NCBI GenBank assembly: GCA_001823315.1
Contig: MHUC01000005.1
Coordinates: 1 to 17,005, forward strand
DNA length: 17,005 bases
Source of the DNA: Candidatus Wildermuthbacteria bacterium RIFCSPHIGHO2_12_FULL_40_12
GTDB taxonomy: Bacteria; Patescibacteriota; Minisyncoccia; Minisyncoccales; 2-12-FULL-40-12
Direction of reading: 5' to 3'
In this document: one piece after another, positions 1 through 7,880 of the stretch
Layout: each line of letters begins with the position of its first letter
Numbering within the stretch: position 1 is the first letter of the stretch
The notes under the pieces: generated by a model
Database searches by the model: none
What the model saw: the letters and a program-made list of their open reading frames with translations, nothing else
Told to the model about the DNA's origin: nothing
Translations under genes and position numbers: made by a program

Positions 1-206
1 TCTGGTAATTTTTTCTCGAGCACGTAAATTTTCATCTTGCCAAGCTCGTCATCTGACCAATCCGGCTGGCTATAGGATATAAGACGAACATCGTGGCCTT
101 TTTCTGCGAAATACTTAGCCCATCTTAATGCAAATACATCTTCTTTCTTGGCCTCTCCCAAAAAACATATAGTCAATCTTTTGTTGTTGATTACTGCTTT
201 TTCCAT
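1..206 (-). CDS. Glycosyltransferase, GT4-like, N-terminal fragment (cut by window edge)
   Basis: Only the first 68 codons are present; the gene runs off the left edge. The peptide opens with a short polar lead, then a beta strand LTICFLGEA, a helix containing ALRWAKYFAEKGHDV and a second strand RLISY. This is the first Rossmann unit of GT-B glycosyltransferases of the GT4 type, where the phrase RWAKYFAEKGHDV is typical. Such enzymes move a sugar from a nucleotide donor to a lipid-linked glycan at the inner face of the membrane. The ATG lies 2 nt after the flippase stop, and an AGGA about 9 nt upstream is a fair ribosome site, so it continues the operon. The donor and acceptor sugars cannot be told, because the C-terminal donor-binding half is missing. 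Confidence 0.75.
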   Translation of the reverse strand, partial: MEKAVINNKRLTICFLGEAKKEDVFALRWAKYFAEKGHDVRLISYSQPDWSDDELGKMKIYVLEKKLP

Positions 207-208
207 GT

Positions 209-1543
209 TTAACGTATCCTGCTTGATGAATTGAAAAAATCTATATACAAATTGTAATAATCTTGGAAATCCTCCTTCTTTATTATAAAGACCTCCTTAA
301 GTCTATTTTTAGAAATACACATGAATGCCCCTAAAACAACGAGTGTGTCCAACCAATATGAAATACTCGAAGCCAAAGCCGCTCCCACGATTCCCATTTT
401 GGGTATGAGGATTATGTTCAACACAATATTGGCTATCAAGGCTGTCATAGAAGACCAAATAGCATATTGAGGCTTTCCCCTGCCAGACAAATCAGCTGCT
501 AAAACGCCTCCGATACTAAACGCAAGAATACCAGGCAACAGAATAATAAATGGCAAAACAGATGGCAAAAAAGATGCACCAAAAAACAATCTGACCATAA
601 AGGTAATTAAAAAAAGCATAGCAAGGCAAATAACGAGCATGATTAGTGTCGTATGCCGCAGCACCCTCGAGGTCAGATGATTTGCTTCGTTCTGGCCAGA
701 AGAAGAAATCTTTGGTAACAAAACAGTAGCAAACGCACCGGGTATGATTAATAATTTTTCCGCCATATTAACAGCAACACTATAAAAACCAACCGCAACA
801 GGCGTCAAGAATATTGTTATAAGAAACATATCTAATCGGTAATTTAAAAATGAGAGGCCGTTAGCCAAATACACCTTAGACCCATAGGAAGATGAGCCTT
901 TAAGTAGCGCTGTATTTAGATTGAGTGGAAAAATTCTTACCAACTTCTTTGTCAAAAAAATACTAGAAATAGCAGCAAAAATAATCGAAAGCACCGACGA
1001 CGCGATAGCGCCCCATAATCCCCTTTTAAGTATTATTAGAAAAATAACTCCAAACAAAAAAAGCGACAAACCTTCTATGATTCTTATTGTATTATAATCG
1101 CCAAGATGACCGTATCCCCTCAAAGCATTTCTTAGAAAAGCAGAAATGAAATAAAGGGGTATAGTAAAAACAACCGCCCACAGATAAGAAATTGGTATTT
1201 TATTATCCTGAATGAATTTATAAAACCAATCTGTCTGCGAGGCGCCCCAGAACAATAACACCAACAAGACACCCAGCAAAACAGACAATATGATTGAGTT
1301 AGAAACAACATCTCGCAAAGGATATTTTTTAGTTCCAACAAAATAAACATTTGCAGATTCCATACCGAAACTTCCAAAAACCATAATAACTCCGGGTATC
1401 AATAAAATCAAAGAATGGATACCTTTTCCTTCTGGACCAAGAACACGGGCTAAAATAACAAGATACACTAATCCGGAAACGAAAATAACCATGTCGGACA
1501 GAAGGGTCCACAAGCTGTTTTTGGAAAAATTAATATCTCTCAT
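209..1543 (-). CDS. wzx: Polysaccharide flippase, Wzx / oligosaccharide-flippase family
   Basis: This 444-residue polytopic membrane protein has about 12-14 hydrophobic segments spread evenly from residue 12 to about 420, and a short charged tail. The N-terminal pattern, with LLSDMVIFVSGLVYLVILAR followed by VLGPEGKG, is characteristic of the polysaccharide transporter branch of the MATE-like (MOP) superfamily. These proteins flip undecaprenyl-linked oligosaccharide units across the cytoplasmic membrane. Length fits the family. The gene overlaps the upstream aminotransferase gene by 14 bp and precedes a glycosyltransferase by 2 nt, so it sits in the sugar operon and most likely exports the repeat unit made there. 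No Shine-Dalgarno sequence is visible before the ATG, so translational coupling through the overlap is likely. Family assignment is firm; the substrate is inferred from context. Confidence 0.88.
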   Translation of the reverse strand: MRDINFSKNSLWTLLSDMVIFVSGLVYLVILARVLGPEGKGIHSLILLIPGVIMVFGSFGMESANVYFVGTKKYPLRDVVSNSIILSVLLGVLLVLLFWGASQTDWFYKFIQDNKIPISYLWAVVFTIPLYFISAFLRNALRGYGHLGDYNTIRIIEGLSLFLFGVIFLIILKRGLWGAIASSVLSIIFAAISSIFLTKKLVRIFPLNLNTALLKGSSSYGSKVYLANGLSFLNYRLDMFLITIFLTPVAVGFYSVAVNMAEKLLIIPGAFATVLLPKISSSGQNEANHLTSRVLRHTTLIMLVICLAMLFLITFMVRLFFGASFLPSVLPFIILLPGILAFSIGGVLAADLSGRGKPQYAIWSSMTALIANIVLNIILIPKMGIVGAALASSISYWLDTLVVLGAFMCISKNRLKEVFIIKKEDFQDYYNLYIDFFNSSSRIR

Positions 1544-2639
1544 AAAAATTTTTTACATTCCGAACAATATAATCCATTTCTAACCGCTTTAACTCTGGAT
1601 AAATCGGCAAGGATAAAACCTCTCTTGCCGCTTTCTCTGCCTCGGGAAAATCTCCAACTTTATTACCAAAGTATTTAAAAGCAGGCTGTAAATGTAAGGG
1701 TAAAGCATAATAAATCATTGTTGGAATCTTCGCTTTCTGCAGATATTCTCTTAACCCATTCCTTACTTGCTCCGAATGGAGTCGAATGGTGTACTGATGA
1801 AAAATATTGTTATCGACATTGGGCGTTGTTATACCTATTACGCCTTGTAAGTGCTTATTGTAATATTGGGCTATTTTTATTCTCGCCTTATTCCATTTAT
1901 TAATATATTTCAACTTCACTCTTAAAATTGCCGCTTGAATCGTATCTAATCTTGAATTTGTTCCCAGTACAAGATTCTTGTACTTGTCATAACTTGAAGA
2001 ACCGTGATTTTTTAATAGATTTATTGTTGCCGCTATTTTCTGATCATTCGTCACCGCCATTCCTCCGTCGCCATAAGCTCCAAGATTCTTTGATGGGAAA
2101 AAAGAAAAACATCCAATATCTCCAATAGCACCAGCTTTCTTTTTCTTATATTCTGCGCCAAAAGACTGGGCAGCATCTTCAATAACTTTTATTTTATGTT
2201 TATTGGCGATTTTCATTATTGATTCCATATCTGCAACCTGTCCAAAAAGATGAACGGGTAAAATAGCTTTGGTGCGAGGAGTAATCAATCCTTCGACAAG
2301 CTCAGAACTGATATTGAAAGTATCGCTTTTAATATCAGCAAAAACAGGTTTCGCTCCTGTATTTGCTATAGCTTCTGCCGTAGCAAAAAACGTAAAGGGC
2401 GTAGTTATAACCTCATCTCCAGACCTTATTCCTAATGCTTTCAGGGCTAAAAAAAGCGCGTCTGTGCCAGAGTTCAAGCTAATTGCATATTTTGATCCGC
2501 AAAATTTAGCAACTTCTTTTTCAAAACTTCCTACTTCGTTACCCCCAATAAAATTACTGCTATCTAATATTTTTTTGATAGCAGTGTCTATTTCCTTTTT
2601 AATCGATTGATATTGTTTCTCTAAATTTAGAAAATACAT
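1530..2639 (-). CDS. wbpE: DegT/DnrJ/EryC1/StrS sugar aminotransferase, WbpE/WlbC-like
   Basis: A 369-residue PLP-dependent aminotransferase. Visible signatures are SLNSGTDAL (residues 54-62), the loop EVITTPFTFFATAEAI, the cofactor-contacting EDAAQSFGA (154-162) and the Schiff-base lysine K184 in FPSKNLGAYGDGG. Length and lysine position match WbpE of Pseudomonas. WbpE uses glutamate to aminate UDP-2-acetamido-2-deoxy-3-keto-glucuronate at C3. The same operon holds WbpA-, WbpB- and WbpD-like genes, which supports this exact substrate over other keto-sugars. The gene overlaps the HAD gene upstream by 13 bp and the flippase gene downstream by 14 bp. AAAGAG sits directly against the ATG, too close for an ideal ribosome site, which again suggests coupling. 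Family membership is certain. The specific substrate is inference from the gene set, since other DegT members make amino sugars at C4 or C5. Confidence 0.85.
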   Translation of the reverse strand: MYFLNLEKQYQSIKKEIDTAIKKILDSSNFIGGNEVGSFEKEVAKFCGSKYAISLNSGTDALFLALKALGIRSGDEVITTPFTFFATAEAIANTGAKPVFADIKSDTFNISSELVEGLITPRTKAILPVHLFGQVADMESIMKIANKHKIKVIEDAAQSFGAEYKKKKAGAIGDIGCFSFFPSKNLGAYGDGGMAVTNDQKIAATINLLKNHGSSSYDKYKNLVLGTNSRLDTIQAAILRVKLKYINKWNKARIKIAQYYNKHLQGVIGITTPNVDNNIFHQYTIRLHSEQVRNGLREYLQKAKIPTMIYYALPLHLQPAFKYFGNKVGDFPEAEKAAREVLSLPIYPELKRLEMDYIVRNVKNFYERY

Positions 2640-3262
2640 CTCTTTAGTTCTGATAAATCCTTTATTATAAAATCTGGTTTGTATTTTTTAAGAATATTTT
2701 TATCTGTCATTCCGCTGGTCACGGCAACTGTTTTTATCCCGAGTTTTTTTCCTGCCAATATATCAGTTTCCGTGTCGCCGATTATGATTGATTTTTTATT
2801 ATAATTGCCATATTTTTTTATCAATTTATACTTAATTTTCCATTTCGGCACAAAAGATTCTTTCGGTATTAATAATATTTCATCAAAAAGCGTATAAATG
2901 CTTTGTTTTTTTAATTGTTTAATCAAATTCCTAGGATGATTCCTAAGGGTAATCATGACTATTCTATGGTCTTTTTTAAACAGAGCTAATATCTTTTTTG
3001 TTTTTCTGTGCAACCTATCTAACGATAGATAATGTGGTTTCTCAATCTCTTTTCTCCAGCATCTCTTAAATTGAAAAGAAGTGTTTTCTGCTTTTGTTTT
3101 TCCCAAAATTTTTTCGATAGGTATTTTTCCTCTTTTCAGTCTTAAGTAATCTTTTTGGGAAAGATATTTCTCATTTTTCTTTTTTAGAATATCTCTATAA
3201 ACATAATAAATTCGTTTTGAAACATCTAGAATTGTTCCATCTAAATCAATAAACAGTGTCAT
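2627..3262 (-). CDS. HAD-superfamily phosphatase (HAD-like hydrolase)
   Basis: A 211-residue HAD hydrolase with all four motifs. Motif I is DLDGT with nucleophile D6 and acid D8; motif II is T105 in MITLR; a basic motif III lies around K130-K134; motif IV is GDTETD (152-157). An alpha-helical cap of about 75 residues between motifs I and II, rich in lysine, makes it a C1-cap member of the phosphoglycolate phosphatase type. It probably removes phosphate from a small metabolite or sugar phosphate in the cytoplasm. It begins 2 nt after the methyltransferase stop and overlaps the aminotransferase start by 13 bp, so it is transcribed and probably translated with them. The characterised diacetamido-glucuronate pathway needs no phosphatase, so it may serve the extra modification suggested by the ATP-grasp and methyltransferase genes. 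The substrate is unknown. Confidence 0.82.
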   Translation of the reverse strand: MTLFIDLDGTILDVSKRIYYVYRDILKKKNEKYLSQKDYLRLKRGKIPIEKILGKTKAENTSFQFKRCWRKEIEKPHYLSLDRLHRKTKKILALFKKDHRIVMITLRNHPRNLIKQLKKQSIYTLFDEILLIPKESFVPKWKIKYKLIKKYGNYNKKSIIIGDTETDILAGKKLGIKTVAVTSGMTDKNILKKYKPDFIIKDLSELKRCIF

Positions 3263-3264
3263 TT

Positions 3265-4020
3265 TTATCTTTTACGCGATGCTAATACAAACAACATTGA
3301 ACCCAGGCCTTGAAGATCTTTCCCTACCTCATAAAAAGCATCGCATATCTTAGGATCAAATTTTTCCATTTGTTTATTAGAAAAAGGTTTGATAAAAAAT
3401 GTCCCTTTTTTATTTATATTCAATCCAACACTCCCAATCTCTTTCTCAAGCGTTTTTAATGTATAAACCCTCCTGTGACCATGATTTATATCTGTAATGG
3501 TTAATTCATCAAGCTTCTTGATGATACCCATTGCTTTTCCCACCCTTCTGTGTAAAGATTCTGCGTTTGGAACCATTATAAACAATACTCCTTTGCTCTT
3601 TAAAAACTGGGTGGCTTTTTTTAATATTTTTTGCGGTTCAGCTACGTGCTCTAATATAAATGACAATAAAACAACATCAAATTTGCTTTTTATTTCTAAG
3701 TCCTCAATTAAAGAAACATGATAAGAAATATTACGCACCGTATTCTCCTTTTTTGCTTGATTAATAAGAGCGTCTGATCCGTCTACCGCCACAATGCTTT
3801 TGAAATCAAAAGAGAGGGCTTTGGCTATTCTGCCGTAAGAACAACCAAGATCTAATAGCGTTCCACGTTTTTTGCAATTATCTAAAATCGTTCTTATTCT
3901 ATATCTTCCCATAAACACGTTAAAACCTTTCTTTAACGCAAACTGGCTTGAAAATTTGCCTGCTCTTTTCTTTTCTTCAATTATATTAATACTTAAATCT
4001 TTTTTTATATTCTTTTTCAT
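3265..4020 (-). CDS. Class I SAM-dependent methyltransferase (UbiG/Methyltransf_11-like)
   Basis: A 251-residue Rossmann methyltransferase. Motif I is LLDLGCSYGR (residues 55-64, with the glycine-rich SAM loop). The acidic SAM-ribose contact is D80 in VAVDGSD. Motif IV/post-I is FDVVLLSFILEHVAEP, and strand 5 is GVLFIMVPNAES. The C-terminal part (HGHRRVYTLKTLEKEIGSVG) is typical of the UbiG-like group acting on small molecules or sugars. Its start overlaps the end of the ATP-grasp gene by 35 bp, and 2 nt separate it from the HAD gene. In a glycan operon the likely role is O- or N-methylation of a sugar or of a group attached to it, but the acceptor cannot be read from the sequence. An AGAAGAGA stretch upstream could serve as a weak ribosome site. 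Confidence 0.82.
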   Translation of the reverse strand: MKKNIKKDLSINIIEEKKRAGKFSSQFALKKGFNVFMGRYRIRTILDNCKKRGTLLDLGCSYGRIAKALSFDFKSIVAVDGSDALINQAKKENTVRNISYHVSLIEDLEIKSKFDVVLLSFILEHVAEPQKILKKATQFLKSKGVLFIMVPNAESLHRRVGKAMGIIKKLDELTITDINHGHRRVYTLKTLEKEIGSVGLNINKKGTFFIKPFSNKQMEKFDPKICDAFYEVGKDLQGLGSMLFVLASRKR

Positions 4021-5050
4021 ATTTTTCTATCTCTTCTAAGGTAGTGAAAATTGGGAGAAAATCTATGCCTCTAATCCAAACTAAATTTTCTGGCAAAGGA
4101 TTTATCTTATTTTTTATTTCGGGATAAGTCTCTCCAAAAGCTATTTTAATAAAAATATAAGGCATATTAAGCCCTGCTCGAGTAAAAAACTCATGGGTTG
4201 TAAAGAACCTTCCGATGTTAATCTCTGTAGGGTTTGGAATATTATTTTTATCGTAGGTCATATCAACACTAAAGATGCCATGAGGTTTTCTATCGACAGC
4301 AAAAATGGTCTTTTGAGCTATGTCGTCAACTCCCGGATCGGAAATAGTGATTGCGCCACCCGTTGAGCCACTTATCCCAGAAGGAGAGATTTTGGCAAGT
4401 TCCCAGTATAATCTTTTTCTTGTTTGGGCAACAATCAACTCTCCTTCTTTCCATATTGACTGCCACGTAATTGATTGTGGCGATAAATATTCTGCGGCTG
4501 TAAATTTACCCCACCCCTGTTTGAAGTCAATCCACGCTTTTGTGGTATTTATATTATCTGACAAAATCGACCCTCTCCCCCCAGACCCTACAACATCTCT
4601 AATCCATATCTGATTACCTAATTCATTAAAGGCAATTCTTAAATCTTCTTCGTTGTTTAAAAATAGTGTTTTGGGTTGAGGGAGTTTTCCTTCTTTCCAT
4701 TTTTTATAGCTCTCGAACTTATTATTGCATATCCTAATTGTTTCTTTATTTGGAAAAAAACATTTTGCTTTCAATTTCTCTCTGTTTTCAGATAACACAA
4801 AAAGTTCGGCGCTATTTTGAGCATGAACAAAATCAGCTTTTGTTTCTACGGTGATTTGATTTAATATGTTTATATAATCGGGGCTGTCTTTGTCTGGAAT
4901 TAAATATTTTTCGTCTGTCTCTGCTCTTTGAAGGTAGTATTTATTAGAATCTACCCCTATTAAATAAAAATCTTCGGCTACGCTTCTTAACGATCTTACA
5001 AAATTAGTAGATGGCGATCCACCCGCTCCTGTAATTAATATTCTTTTCAT
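3986..5050 (-). CDS. ATP-grasp ligase, carbamoyl-phosphate-synthase-large-chain-like
   Basis: A 354-residue ATP-grasp protein. The N-terminal Rossmann-like part opens MKRILITGAGGSPSTNFVRS, as in the CarB-like and PylC-like groups. The central ATP-binding region has the flexible loop VGSGGRGS (154-161). Metal-binding residues are D263 and E276-I-N278 followed by R281, the expected ATP-grasp pattern. Such enzymes join a carboxylate to an amine, ammonia or another nucleophile through an acyl phosphate. The operon makes a uronic acid, which offers a free carboxylate, so amide formation on that sugar is an attractive role, though it is inference. It lies 17 nt after the acetyltransferase-like gene and overlaps the methyltransferase gene by 35 bp. 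No Shine-Dalgarno sequence is seen before the ATG. Alternatives are amino-acid ligation elsewhere on the glycan or an unrelated small-molecule ligase. Confidence 0.8.
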   Translation of the reverse strand: MKRILITGAGGSPSTNFVRSLRSVAEDFYLIGVDSNKYYLQRAETDEKYLIPDKDSPDYINILNQITVETKADFVHAQNSAELFVLSENREKLKAKCFFPNKETIRICNNKFESYKKWKEGKLPQPKTLFLNNEEDLRIAFNELGNQIWIRDVVGSGGRGSILSDNINTTKAWIDFKQGWGKFTAAEYLSPQSITWQSIWKEGELIVAQTRKRLYWELAKISPSGISGSTGGAITISDPGVDDIAQKTIFAVDRKPHGIFSVDMTYDKNNIPNPTEINIGRFFTTHEFFTRAGLNMPYIFIKIAFGETYPEIKNKINPLPENLVWIRGIDFLPIFTTLEEIEKYEKEYKKRFKY

Positions 5051-5067
5051 AGATAATTAATAAAAAT

Positions 5068-5661
5068 TTATTTTAATCTTTGCACGTTATTTCTTTTTTT
5101 ATTGTACGATTTTTTACAAATCTTACAAATGCTCTTGTTCTTTTGAAAATTAATTTTATTACCACATTCACACATAAAACCTATAATTTTTGCTGGATTT
5201 CCAACTAGAACTGCGTAATCTGGAACATTTTTGGTAACTACGGCTCCAGCTCCTATCATCGCCCACTTACCAACCGTAATTCCGCAAATAACCGTAGCGT
5301 TAGCCCCCATCGAAGCTCCTTCTTTTATTAAAAGTGGCAACCATTTTCCATATTTTGAGAATTTTAATTTTGGATATTCAGCTCGAGGCGTTAAATCATT
5401 TGTAAAAACAACGGAAGGACCAACAAACACATGGTCTTCTAATACAACCAAATCCCAAATATCAATATTTGATTCAAGCTTTACGCCATTGCCAAGTCGA
5501 GCATTAAAACTAATAAAACAATTATGTCCAATCATGCAATTTTCTCCGATGATTGCTCCTTTTAAAACCTGTGAATTGTGCCAAATTTTAGTTCCCTTGC
5601 CTATTTTTGCGCCTTTCTGTACTTCTACTGTTTTGTGCGCCCAATAATTAGCGTTTTCCAT
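5068..5661 (-). CDS. wbpD: UDP-2-acetamido-3-amino-2,3-dideoxy-glucuronate N-acetyltransferase, WbpD/WlbB-like
   Basis: A 197-residue left-handed beta-helix acyltransferase with hexapeptide repeats from about residue 10 to 155. It follows WbpD/WlbB closely from memory: GTKIWHNSQV near the start, VFVGPSVVFTND (78-89, with conserved N88), PRAEYP, GASMGANATVICGITVG, GAGAVVTKNVPDYAVLVGNPAKIIGFMCECG. WbpD transfers acetyl from acetyl-CoA to the 3-amino group of the UDP-sugar, the last step before epimerisation. The C-terminal tail has C164-x-C166 and C179-x2-C182, a small zinc-ribbon-like extension seen in some members. The gene starts 11 nt after the WbpB-like stop. The leader to its ATG is nearly all A and T, with no Shine-Dalgarno sequence. 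The motif run GFMCECG after the helix makes this assignment more specific than a generic hexapeptide transferase. Confidence 0.88.
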   Translation of the reverse strand: MENANYWAHKTVEVQKGAKIGKGTKIWHNSQVLKGAIIGENCMIGHNCFISFNARLGNGVKLESNIDIWDLVVLEDHVFVGPSVVFTNDLTPRAEYPKLKFSKYGKWLPLLIKEGASMGANATVICGITVGKWAMIGAGAVVTKNVPDYAVLVGNPAKIIGFMCECGNKINFQKNKSICKICKKSYNKKRNNVQRLK

Positions 5662-5672
5662 TTTTTATATTT

Positions 5673-6503
5673 TTAACTTTTTAGCTTTTTATATATTGCC
5701 TCTACTAATTCAATTGATTTTAGCGCCTCCTTTGGTTTTACCCCCTTCCCTCTTAATAAATCTTCGTATGTAAACTTATGTAAATTTTCTTCTGCCAAAT
5801 TGTCCTTTGAAGAAAAGTTGTAAGGAATGTCATTAATTATATATTCTCTTTTTTTGATAATTAGCCCATTTTCTTTCTTATTAATAAAGATTTGCCAATT
5901 ACAAACGTAGTTGTCGCCTTCGATCACTCCTTTACCTTCGGCTTCTGGAAGAGGTCCGTTTTTTTCATAGATTTTATTTACTTTTACGTCTTTTATGTCG
6001 CCGAATAAATAAAGCAGTAAATCAAAATAATGAATACATAAATTATATAGAAAACCTCCTGACCTTTCTTTTTGATTTTTCCAACCATTAATATAGTTTT
6101 CATCGTCTCTCTTAAAAAATATATTCATATTTATCATGTGCTTTCCTTTTTTAGCAAATTGCTCTTTCTTAATTAATTCAACGAGCGGGTGATGTCTTAG
6201 CTGAAGCACGGTAAAAACTTTATCTTCATTGGCTAATATTTTTGCCTGTTCTAATTTTACAACTAATGGCTTCTCACATAGAACAATCTTCCCCTGCTCC
6301 AATGCAAACTTTACCATTTCGAAATGAAGATCGTTCGGAGTCAAAACGACAACACAATCAGCGTCTGTTTTTTTTACCGCCTCCATCCATTTATCTTCTC
6401 CTCGATTTTTATCAATAATGCCAACTATTTCCCCATTGATTTTTTTTATCGCATCTTTGTGCGCTAACACTATAAACCCATTTCCAATTAATAAAAACTT
6501 CAT
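5673..6503 (-). CDS. wbpB: Gfo/Idh/MocA oxidoreductase, WbpB/WlbA-like UDP-sugar 3-dehydrogenase
   Basis: A 276-residue NAD-dependent oxidoreductase. The Rossmann start is MKFLLIGNGFI; the EKP motif is E77-K78-P79, with K78 the expected catalytic lysine; VLQLRHHP (99-106) and SGGFLYNLCIHYFD (148-161, with H158) match the WlbA/WbpB subgroup. These enzymes oxidise C3 of UDP-GlcNAcA, and characterised members recycle the cofactor with 2-oxoglutarate. It lies between the WbpA-like and WbpD-like genes, which fits. It is about 35-40 residues shorter than typical WbpB. The gap is in the first third, after the nucleotide-binding fold, where the loop between DKNRG and the next helix is compressed; no frameshift is visible. 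It begins 26 nt after the WbpA-like stop, with an A-rich leader and no clear ribosome site. Confidence 0.85.
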   Translation of the reverse strand: MKFLLIGNGFIVLAHKDAIKKINGEIVGIIDKNRGEDKWMEAVKKTDADCVVVLTPNDLHFEMVKFALEQGKIVLCEKPLVVKLEQAKILANEDKVFTVLQLRHHPLVELIKKEQFAKKGKHMINMNIFFKRDDENYINGWKNQKERSGGFLYNLCIHYFDLLLYLFGDIKDVKVNKIYEKNGPLPEAEGKGVIEGDNYVCNWQIFINKKENGLIIKKREYIINDIPYNFSSKDNLAEENLHKFTYEDLLRGKGVKPKEALKSIELVEAIYKKLKS

Positions 6504-6529
6504 TGTCTAACTTTTTAGATTTTTATGTT

Positions 6530-7843
6530 TTATAATCTGAAAACATGTTTATGTTTTCTTGATTTGATCGCATTTCTAGTATCTACTACCAATTTTGAAT
6601 TTCGAGCGACTTTTTCGTAATCAAATCCTGAATGATCTGTCAAAATCATAACCAAATCGTATTTCTTCAAAGATTGTGACGAGTATCTAATCGACCTTAA
6701 CGAGATGGCCTTATTTTTCAAAATTCTATGTTTAATTTTGAGCTGTGGGACAAAAGGATCAAAATAATCTACTCTCGCTCCTTTTCTCGTAAGGTCGGCC
6801 AAAATATCAAAAGCTGCCGATTCACGAGTGTCTGGGATATCTTTTTTATAACTGACGCCCCAAACTAAAACTTTAGAATTACGCACTGGCTTTTCTTTAA
6901 GATTCAAAACCCAGATTGCTTGAGTCATTACTATATGAGGCATTTGTTCATTGATTTCTCCGGCCAACTCTATAAAGCGAGACCAAAAACCATGTTCCCT
7001 GCCTTTAAAAGATAAATAGAAAGGATCTAAGGGAATACAATGCCCGCCAGCCTTCGGAGAAGGATAAAAAGGCATAAAACCATAGGGCTTGGTTGAAGCC
7101 GCCTCAATCACTTCCCAAATATCAATACCCATTTTCCCGCAAAAAAGAGAAAGCTCATTGATGGCAGATATATTAATAAGACGAAAAGTATTTTCTACTA
7201 TTTTTGTCATTTCAGCAGTTCGAGCCGACGATACAGGAAAAACCTTTTCTATAAATTGACCGTAAAAAAGAGTGGCAATTTTAGTACATTCTTTGGTAAT
7301 GCCGCCGACAACTTTTGGGATTTTAGAAAACGGCATCTTATTGCCCGGATCAATCCTCTCTGGAGCAAAGGCCAAGTAAAAATCACGGCCTACCTTTAAC
7401 CCCTTATCTTGCAATTGAGGTAAAATGATCTCTTCGGTTGTGCCGGGATACGTTGTACTTTCTAAAATAATCAATTGATTTTTGTGAAGCCGTTGTTTTA
7501 TTTCTTGTACGGTATTTTGAATATAAGACATATCTGGCAATTTATTTTTATCAAGAGGAGTCGGAACGCAAATAATAATAATATCGGCAACTTTTAGCTT
7601 ATCGAAATTATTAAACGATTTAAACTTTTTGGTTTTTAGAACTTTTTTCAATTCATGACCTTTAACGTCTCCGATATACGACCTTCCCCTATTCAAACTA
7701 TCTACTCTCTTTTTTTGAATATCAATTCCGTACACTTGAAAGCCAGCTCTCGCTAATGAAACAGCATGTGGCAAACCGACATACCCCATTCCAATAATGG
7801 CTACTTTTGCTTTTTTGTTTTCTATTAACTGACGCATATCCAT
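6530..7843 (-). CDS. wbpA: UDP-N-acetyl-D-glucosamine 6-dehydrogenase, WbpA-like
   Basis: A 437-residue nucleotide-sugar dehydrogenase, almost the length of Pseudomonas WbpA. The NAD-binding motif is GMGYVGLP (18-25). Further marks are ICVPTPLDKN, LESTTYPGTTEE, PERIDPGN (161-168), catalytic-region K214 in EMTKIVEN, and the nucleophile C269 in AGGHCIPLDPFYLS. The stretch STKPYGFMPFYPSP is much closer to WbpA than to WecC or the UDP-glucose dehydrogenases. It oxidises C6 of UDP-GlcNAc twice to give UDP-GlcNAcA, the first step of the pathway completed by the WbpB-, WbpE- and WbpD-like genes here. It is the first enzyme gene of the operon, 37 nt after the HTH gene. M3 is an alternative start. The leader has no Shine-Dalgarno sequence. 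Confidence 0.9.
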   Translation of the reverse strand: MDMRQLIENKKAKVAIIGMGYVGLPHAVSLARAGFQVYGIDIQKKRVDSLNRGRSYIGDVKGHELKKVLKTKKFKSFNNFDKLKVADIIIICVPTPLDKNKLPDMSYIQNTVQEIKQRLHKNQLIILESTTYPGTTEEIILPQLQDKGLKVGRDFYLAFAPERIDPGNKMPFSKIPKVVGGITKECTKIATLFYGQFIEKVFPVSSARTAEMTKIVENTFRLINISAINELSLFCGKMGIDIWEVIEAASTKPYGFMPFYPSPKAGGHCIPLDPFYLSFKGREHGFWSRFIELAGEINEQMPHIVMTQAIWVLNLKEKPVRNSKVLVWGVSYKKDIPDTRESAAFDILADLTRKGARVDYFDPFVPQLKIKHRILKNKAISLRSIRYSSQSLKKYDLVMILTDHSGFDYEKVARNSKLVVDTRNAIKSRKHKHVFRL

Positions 7844-7880
7844 AAAAATGTAAAAAATTAAAATGTTAAAAAACTAAAAA

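Noticed and set aside
5231..5647. Plus-strand open frame of 138 codons opposite the WbpD-like gene
   Set aside because: It mirrors the hexapeptide repeats of a well-supported gene and shows no domain of its own.
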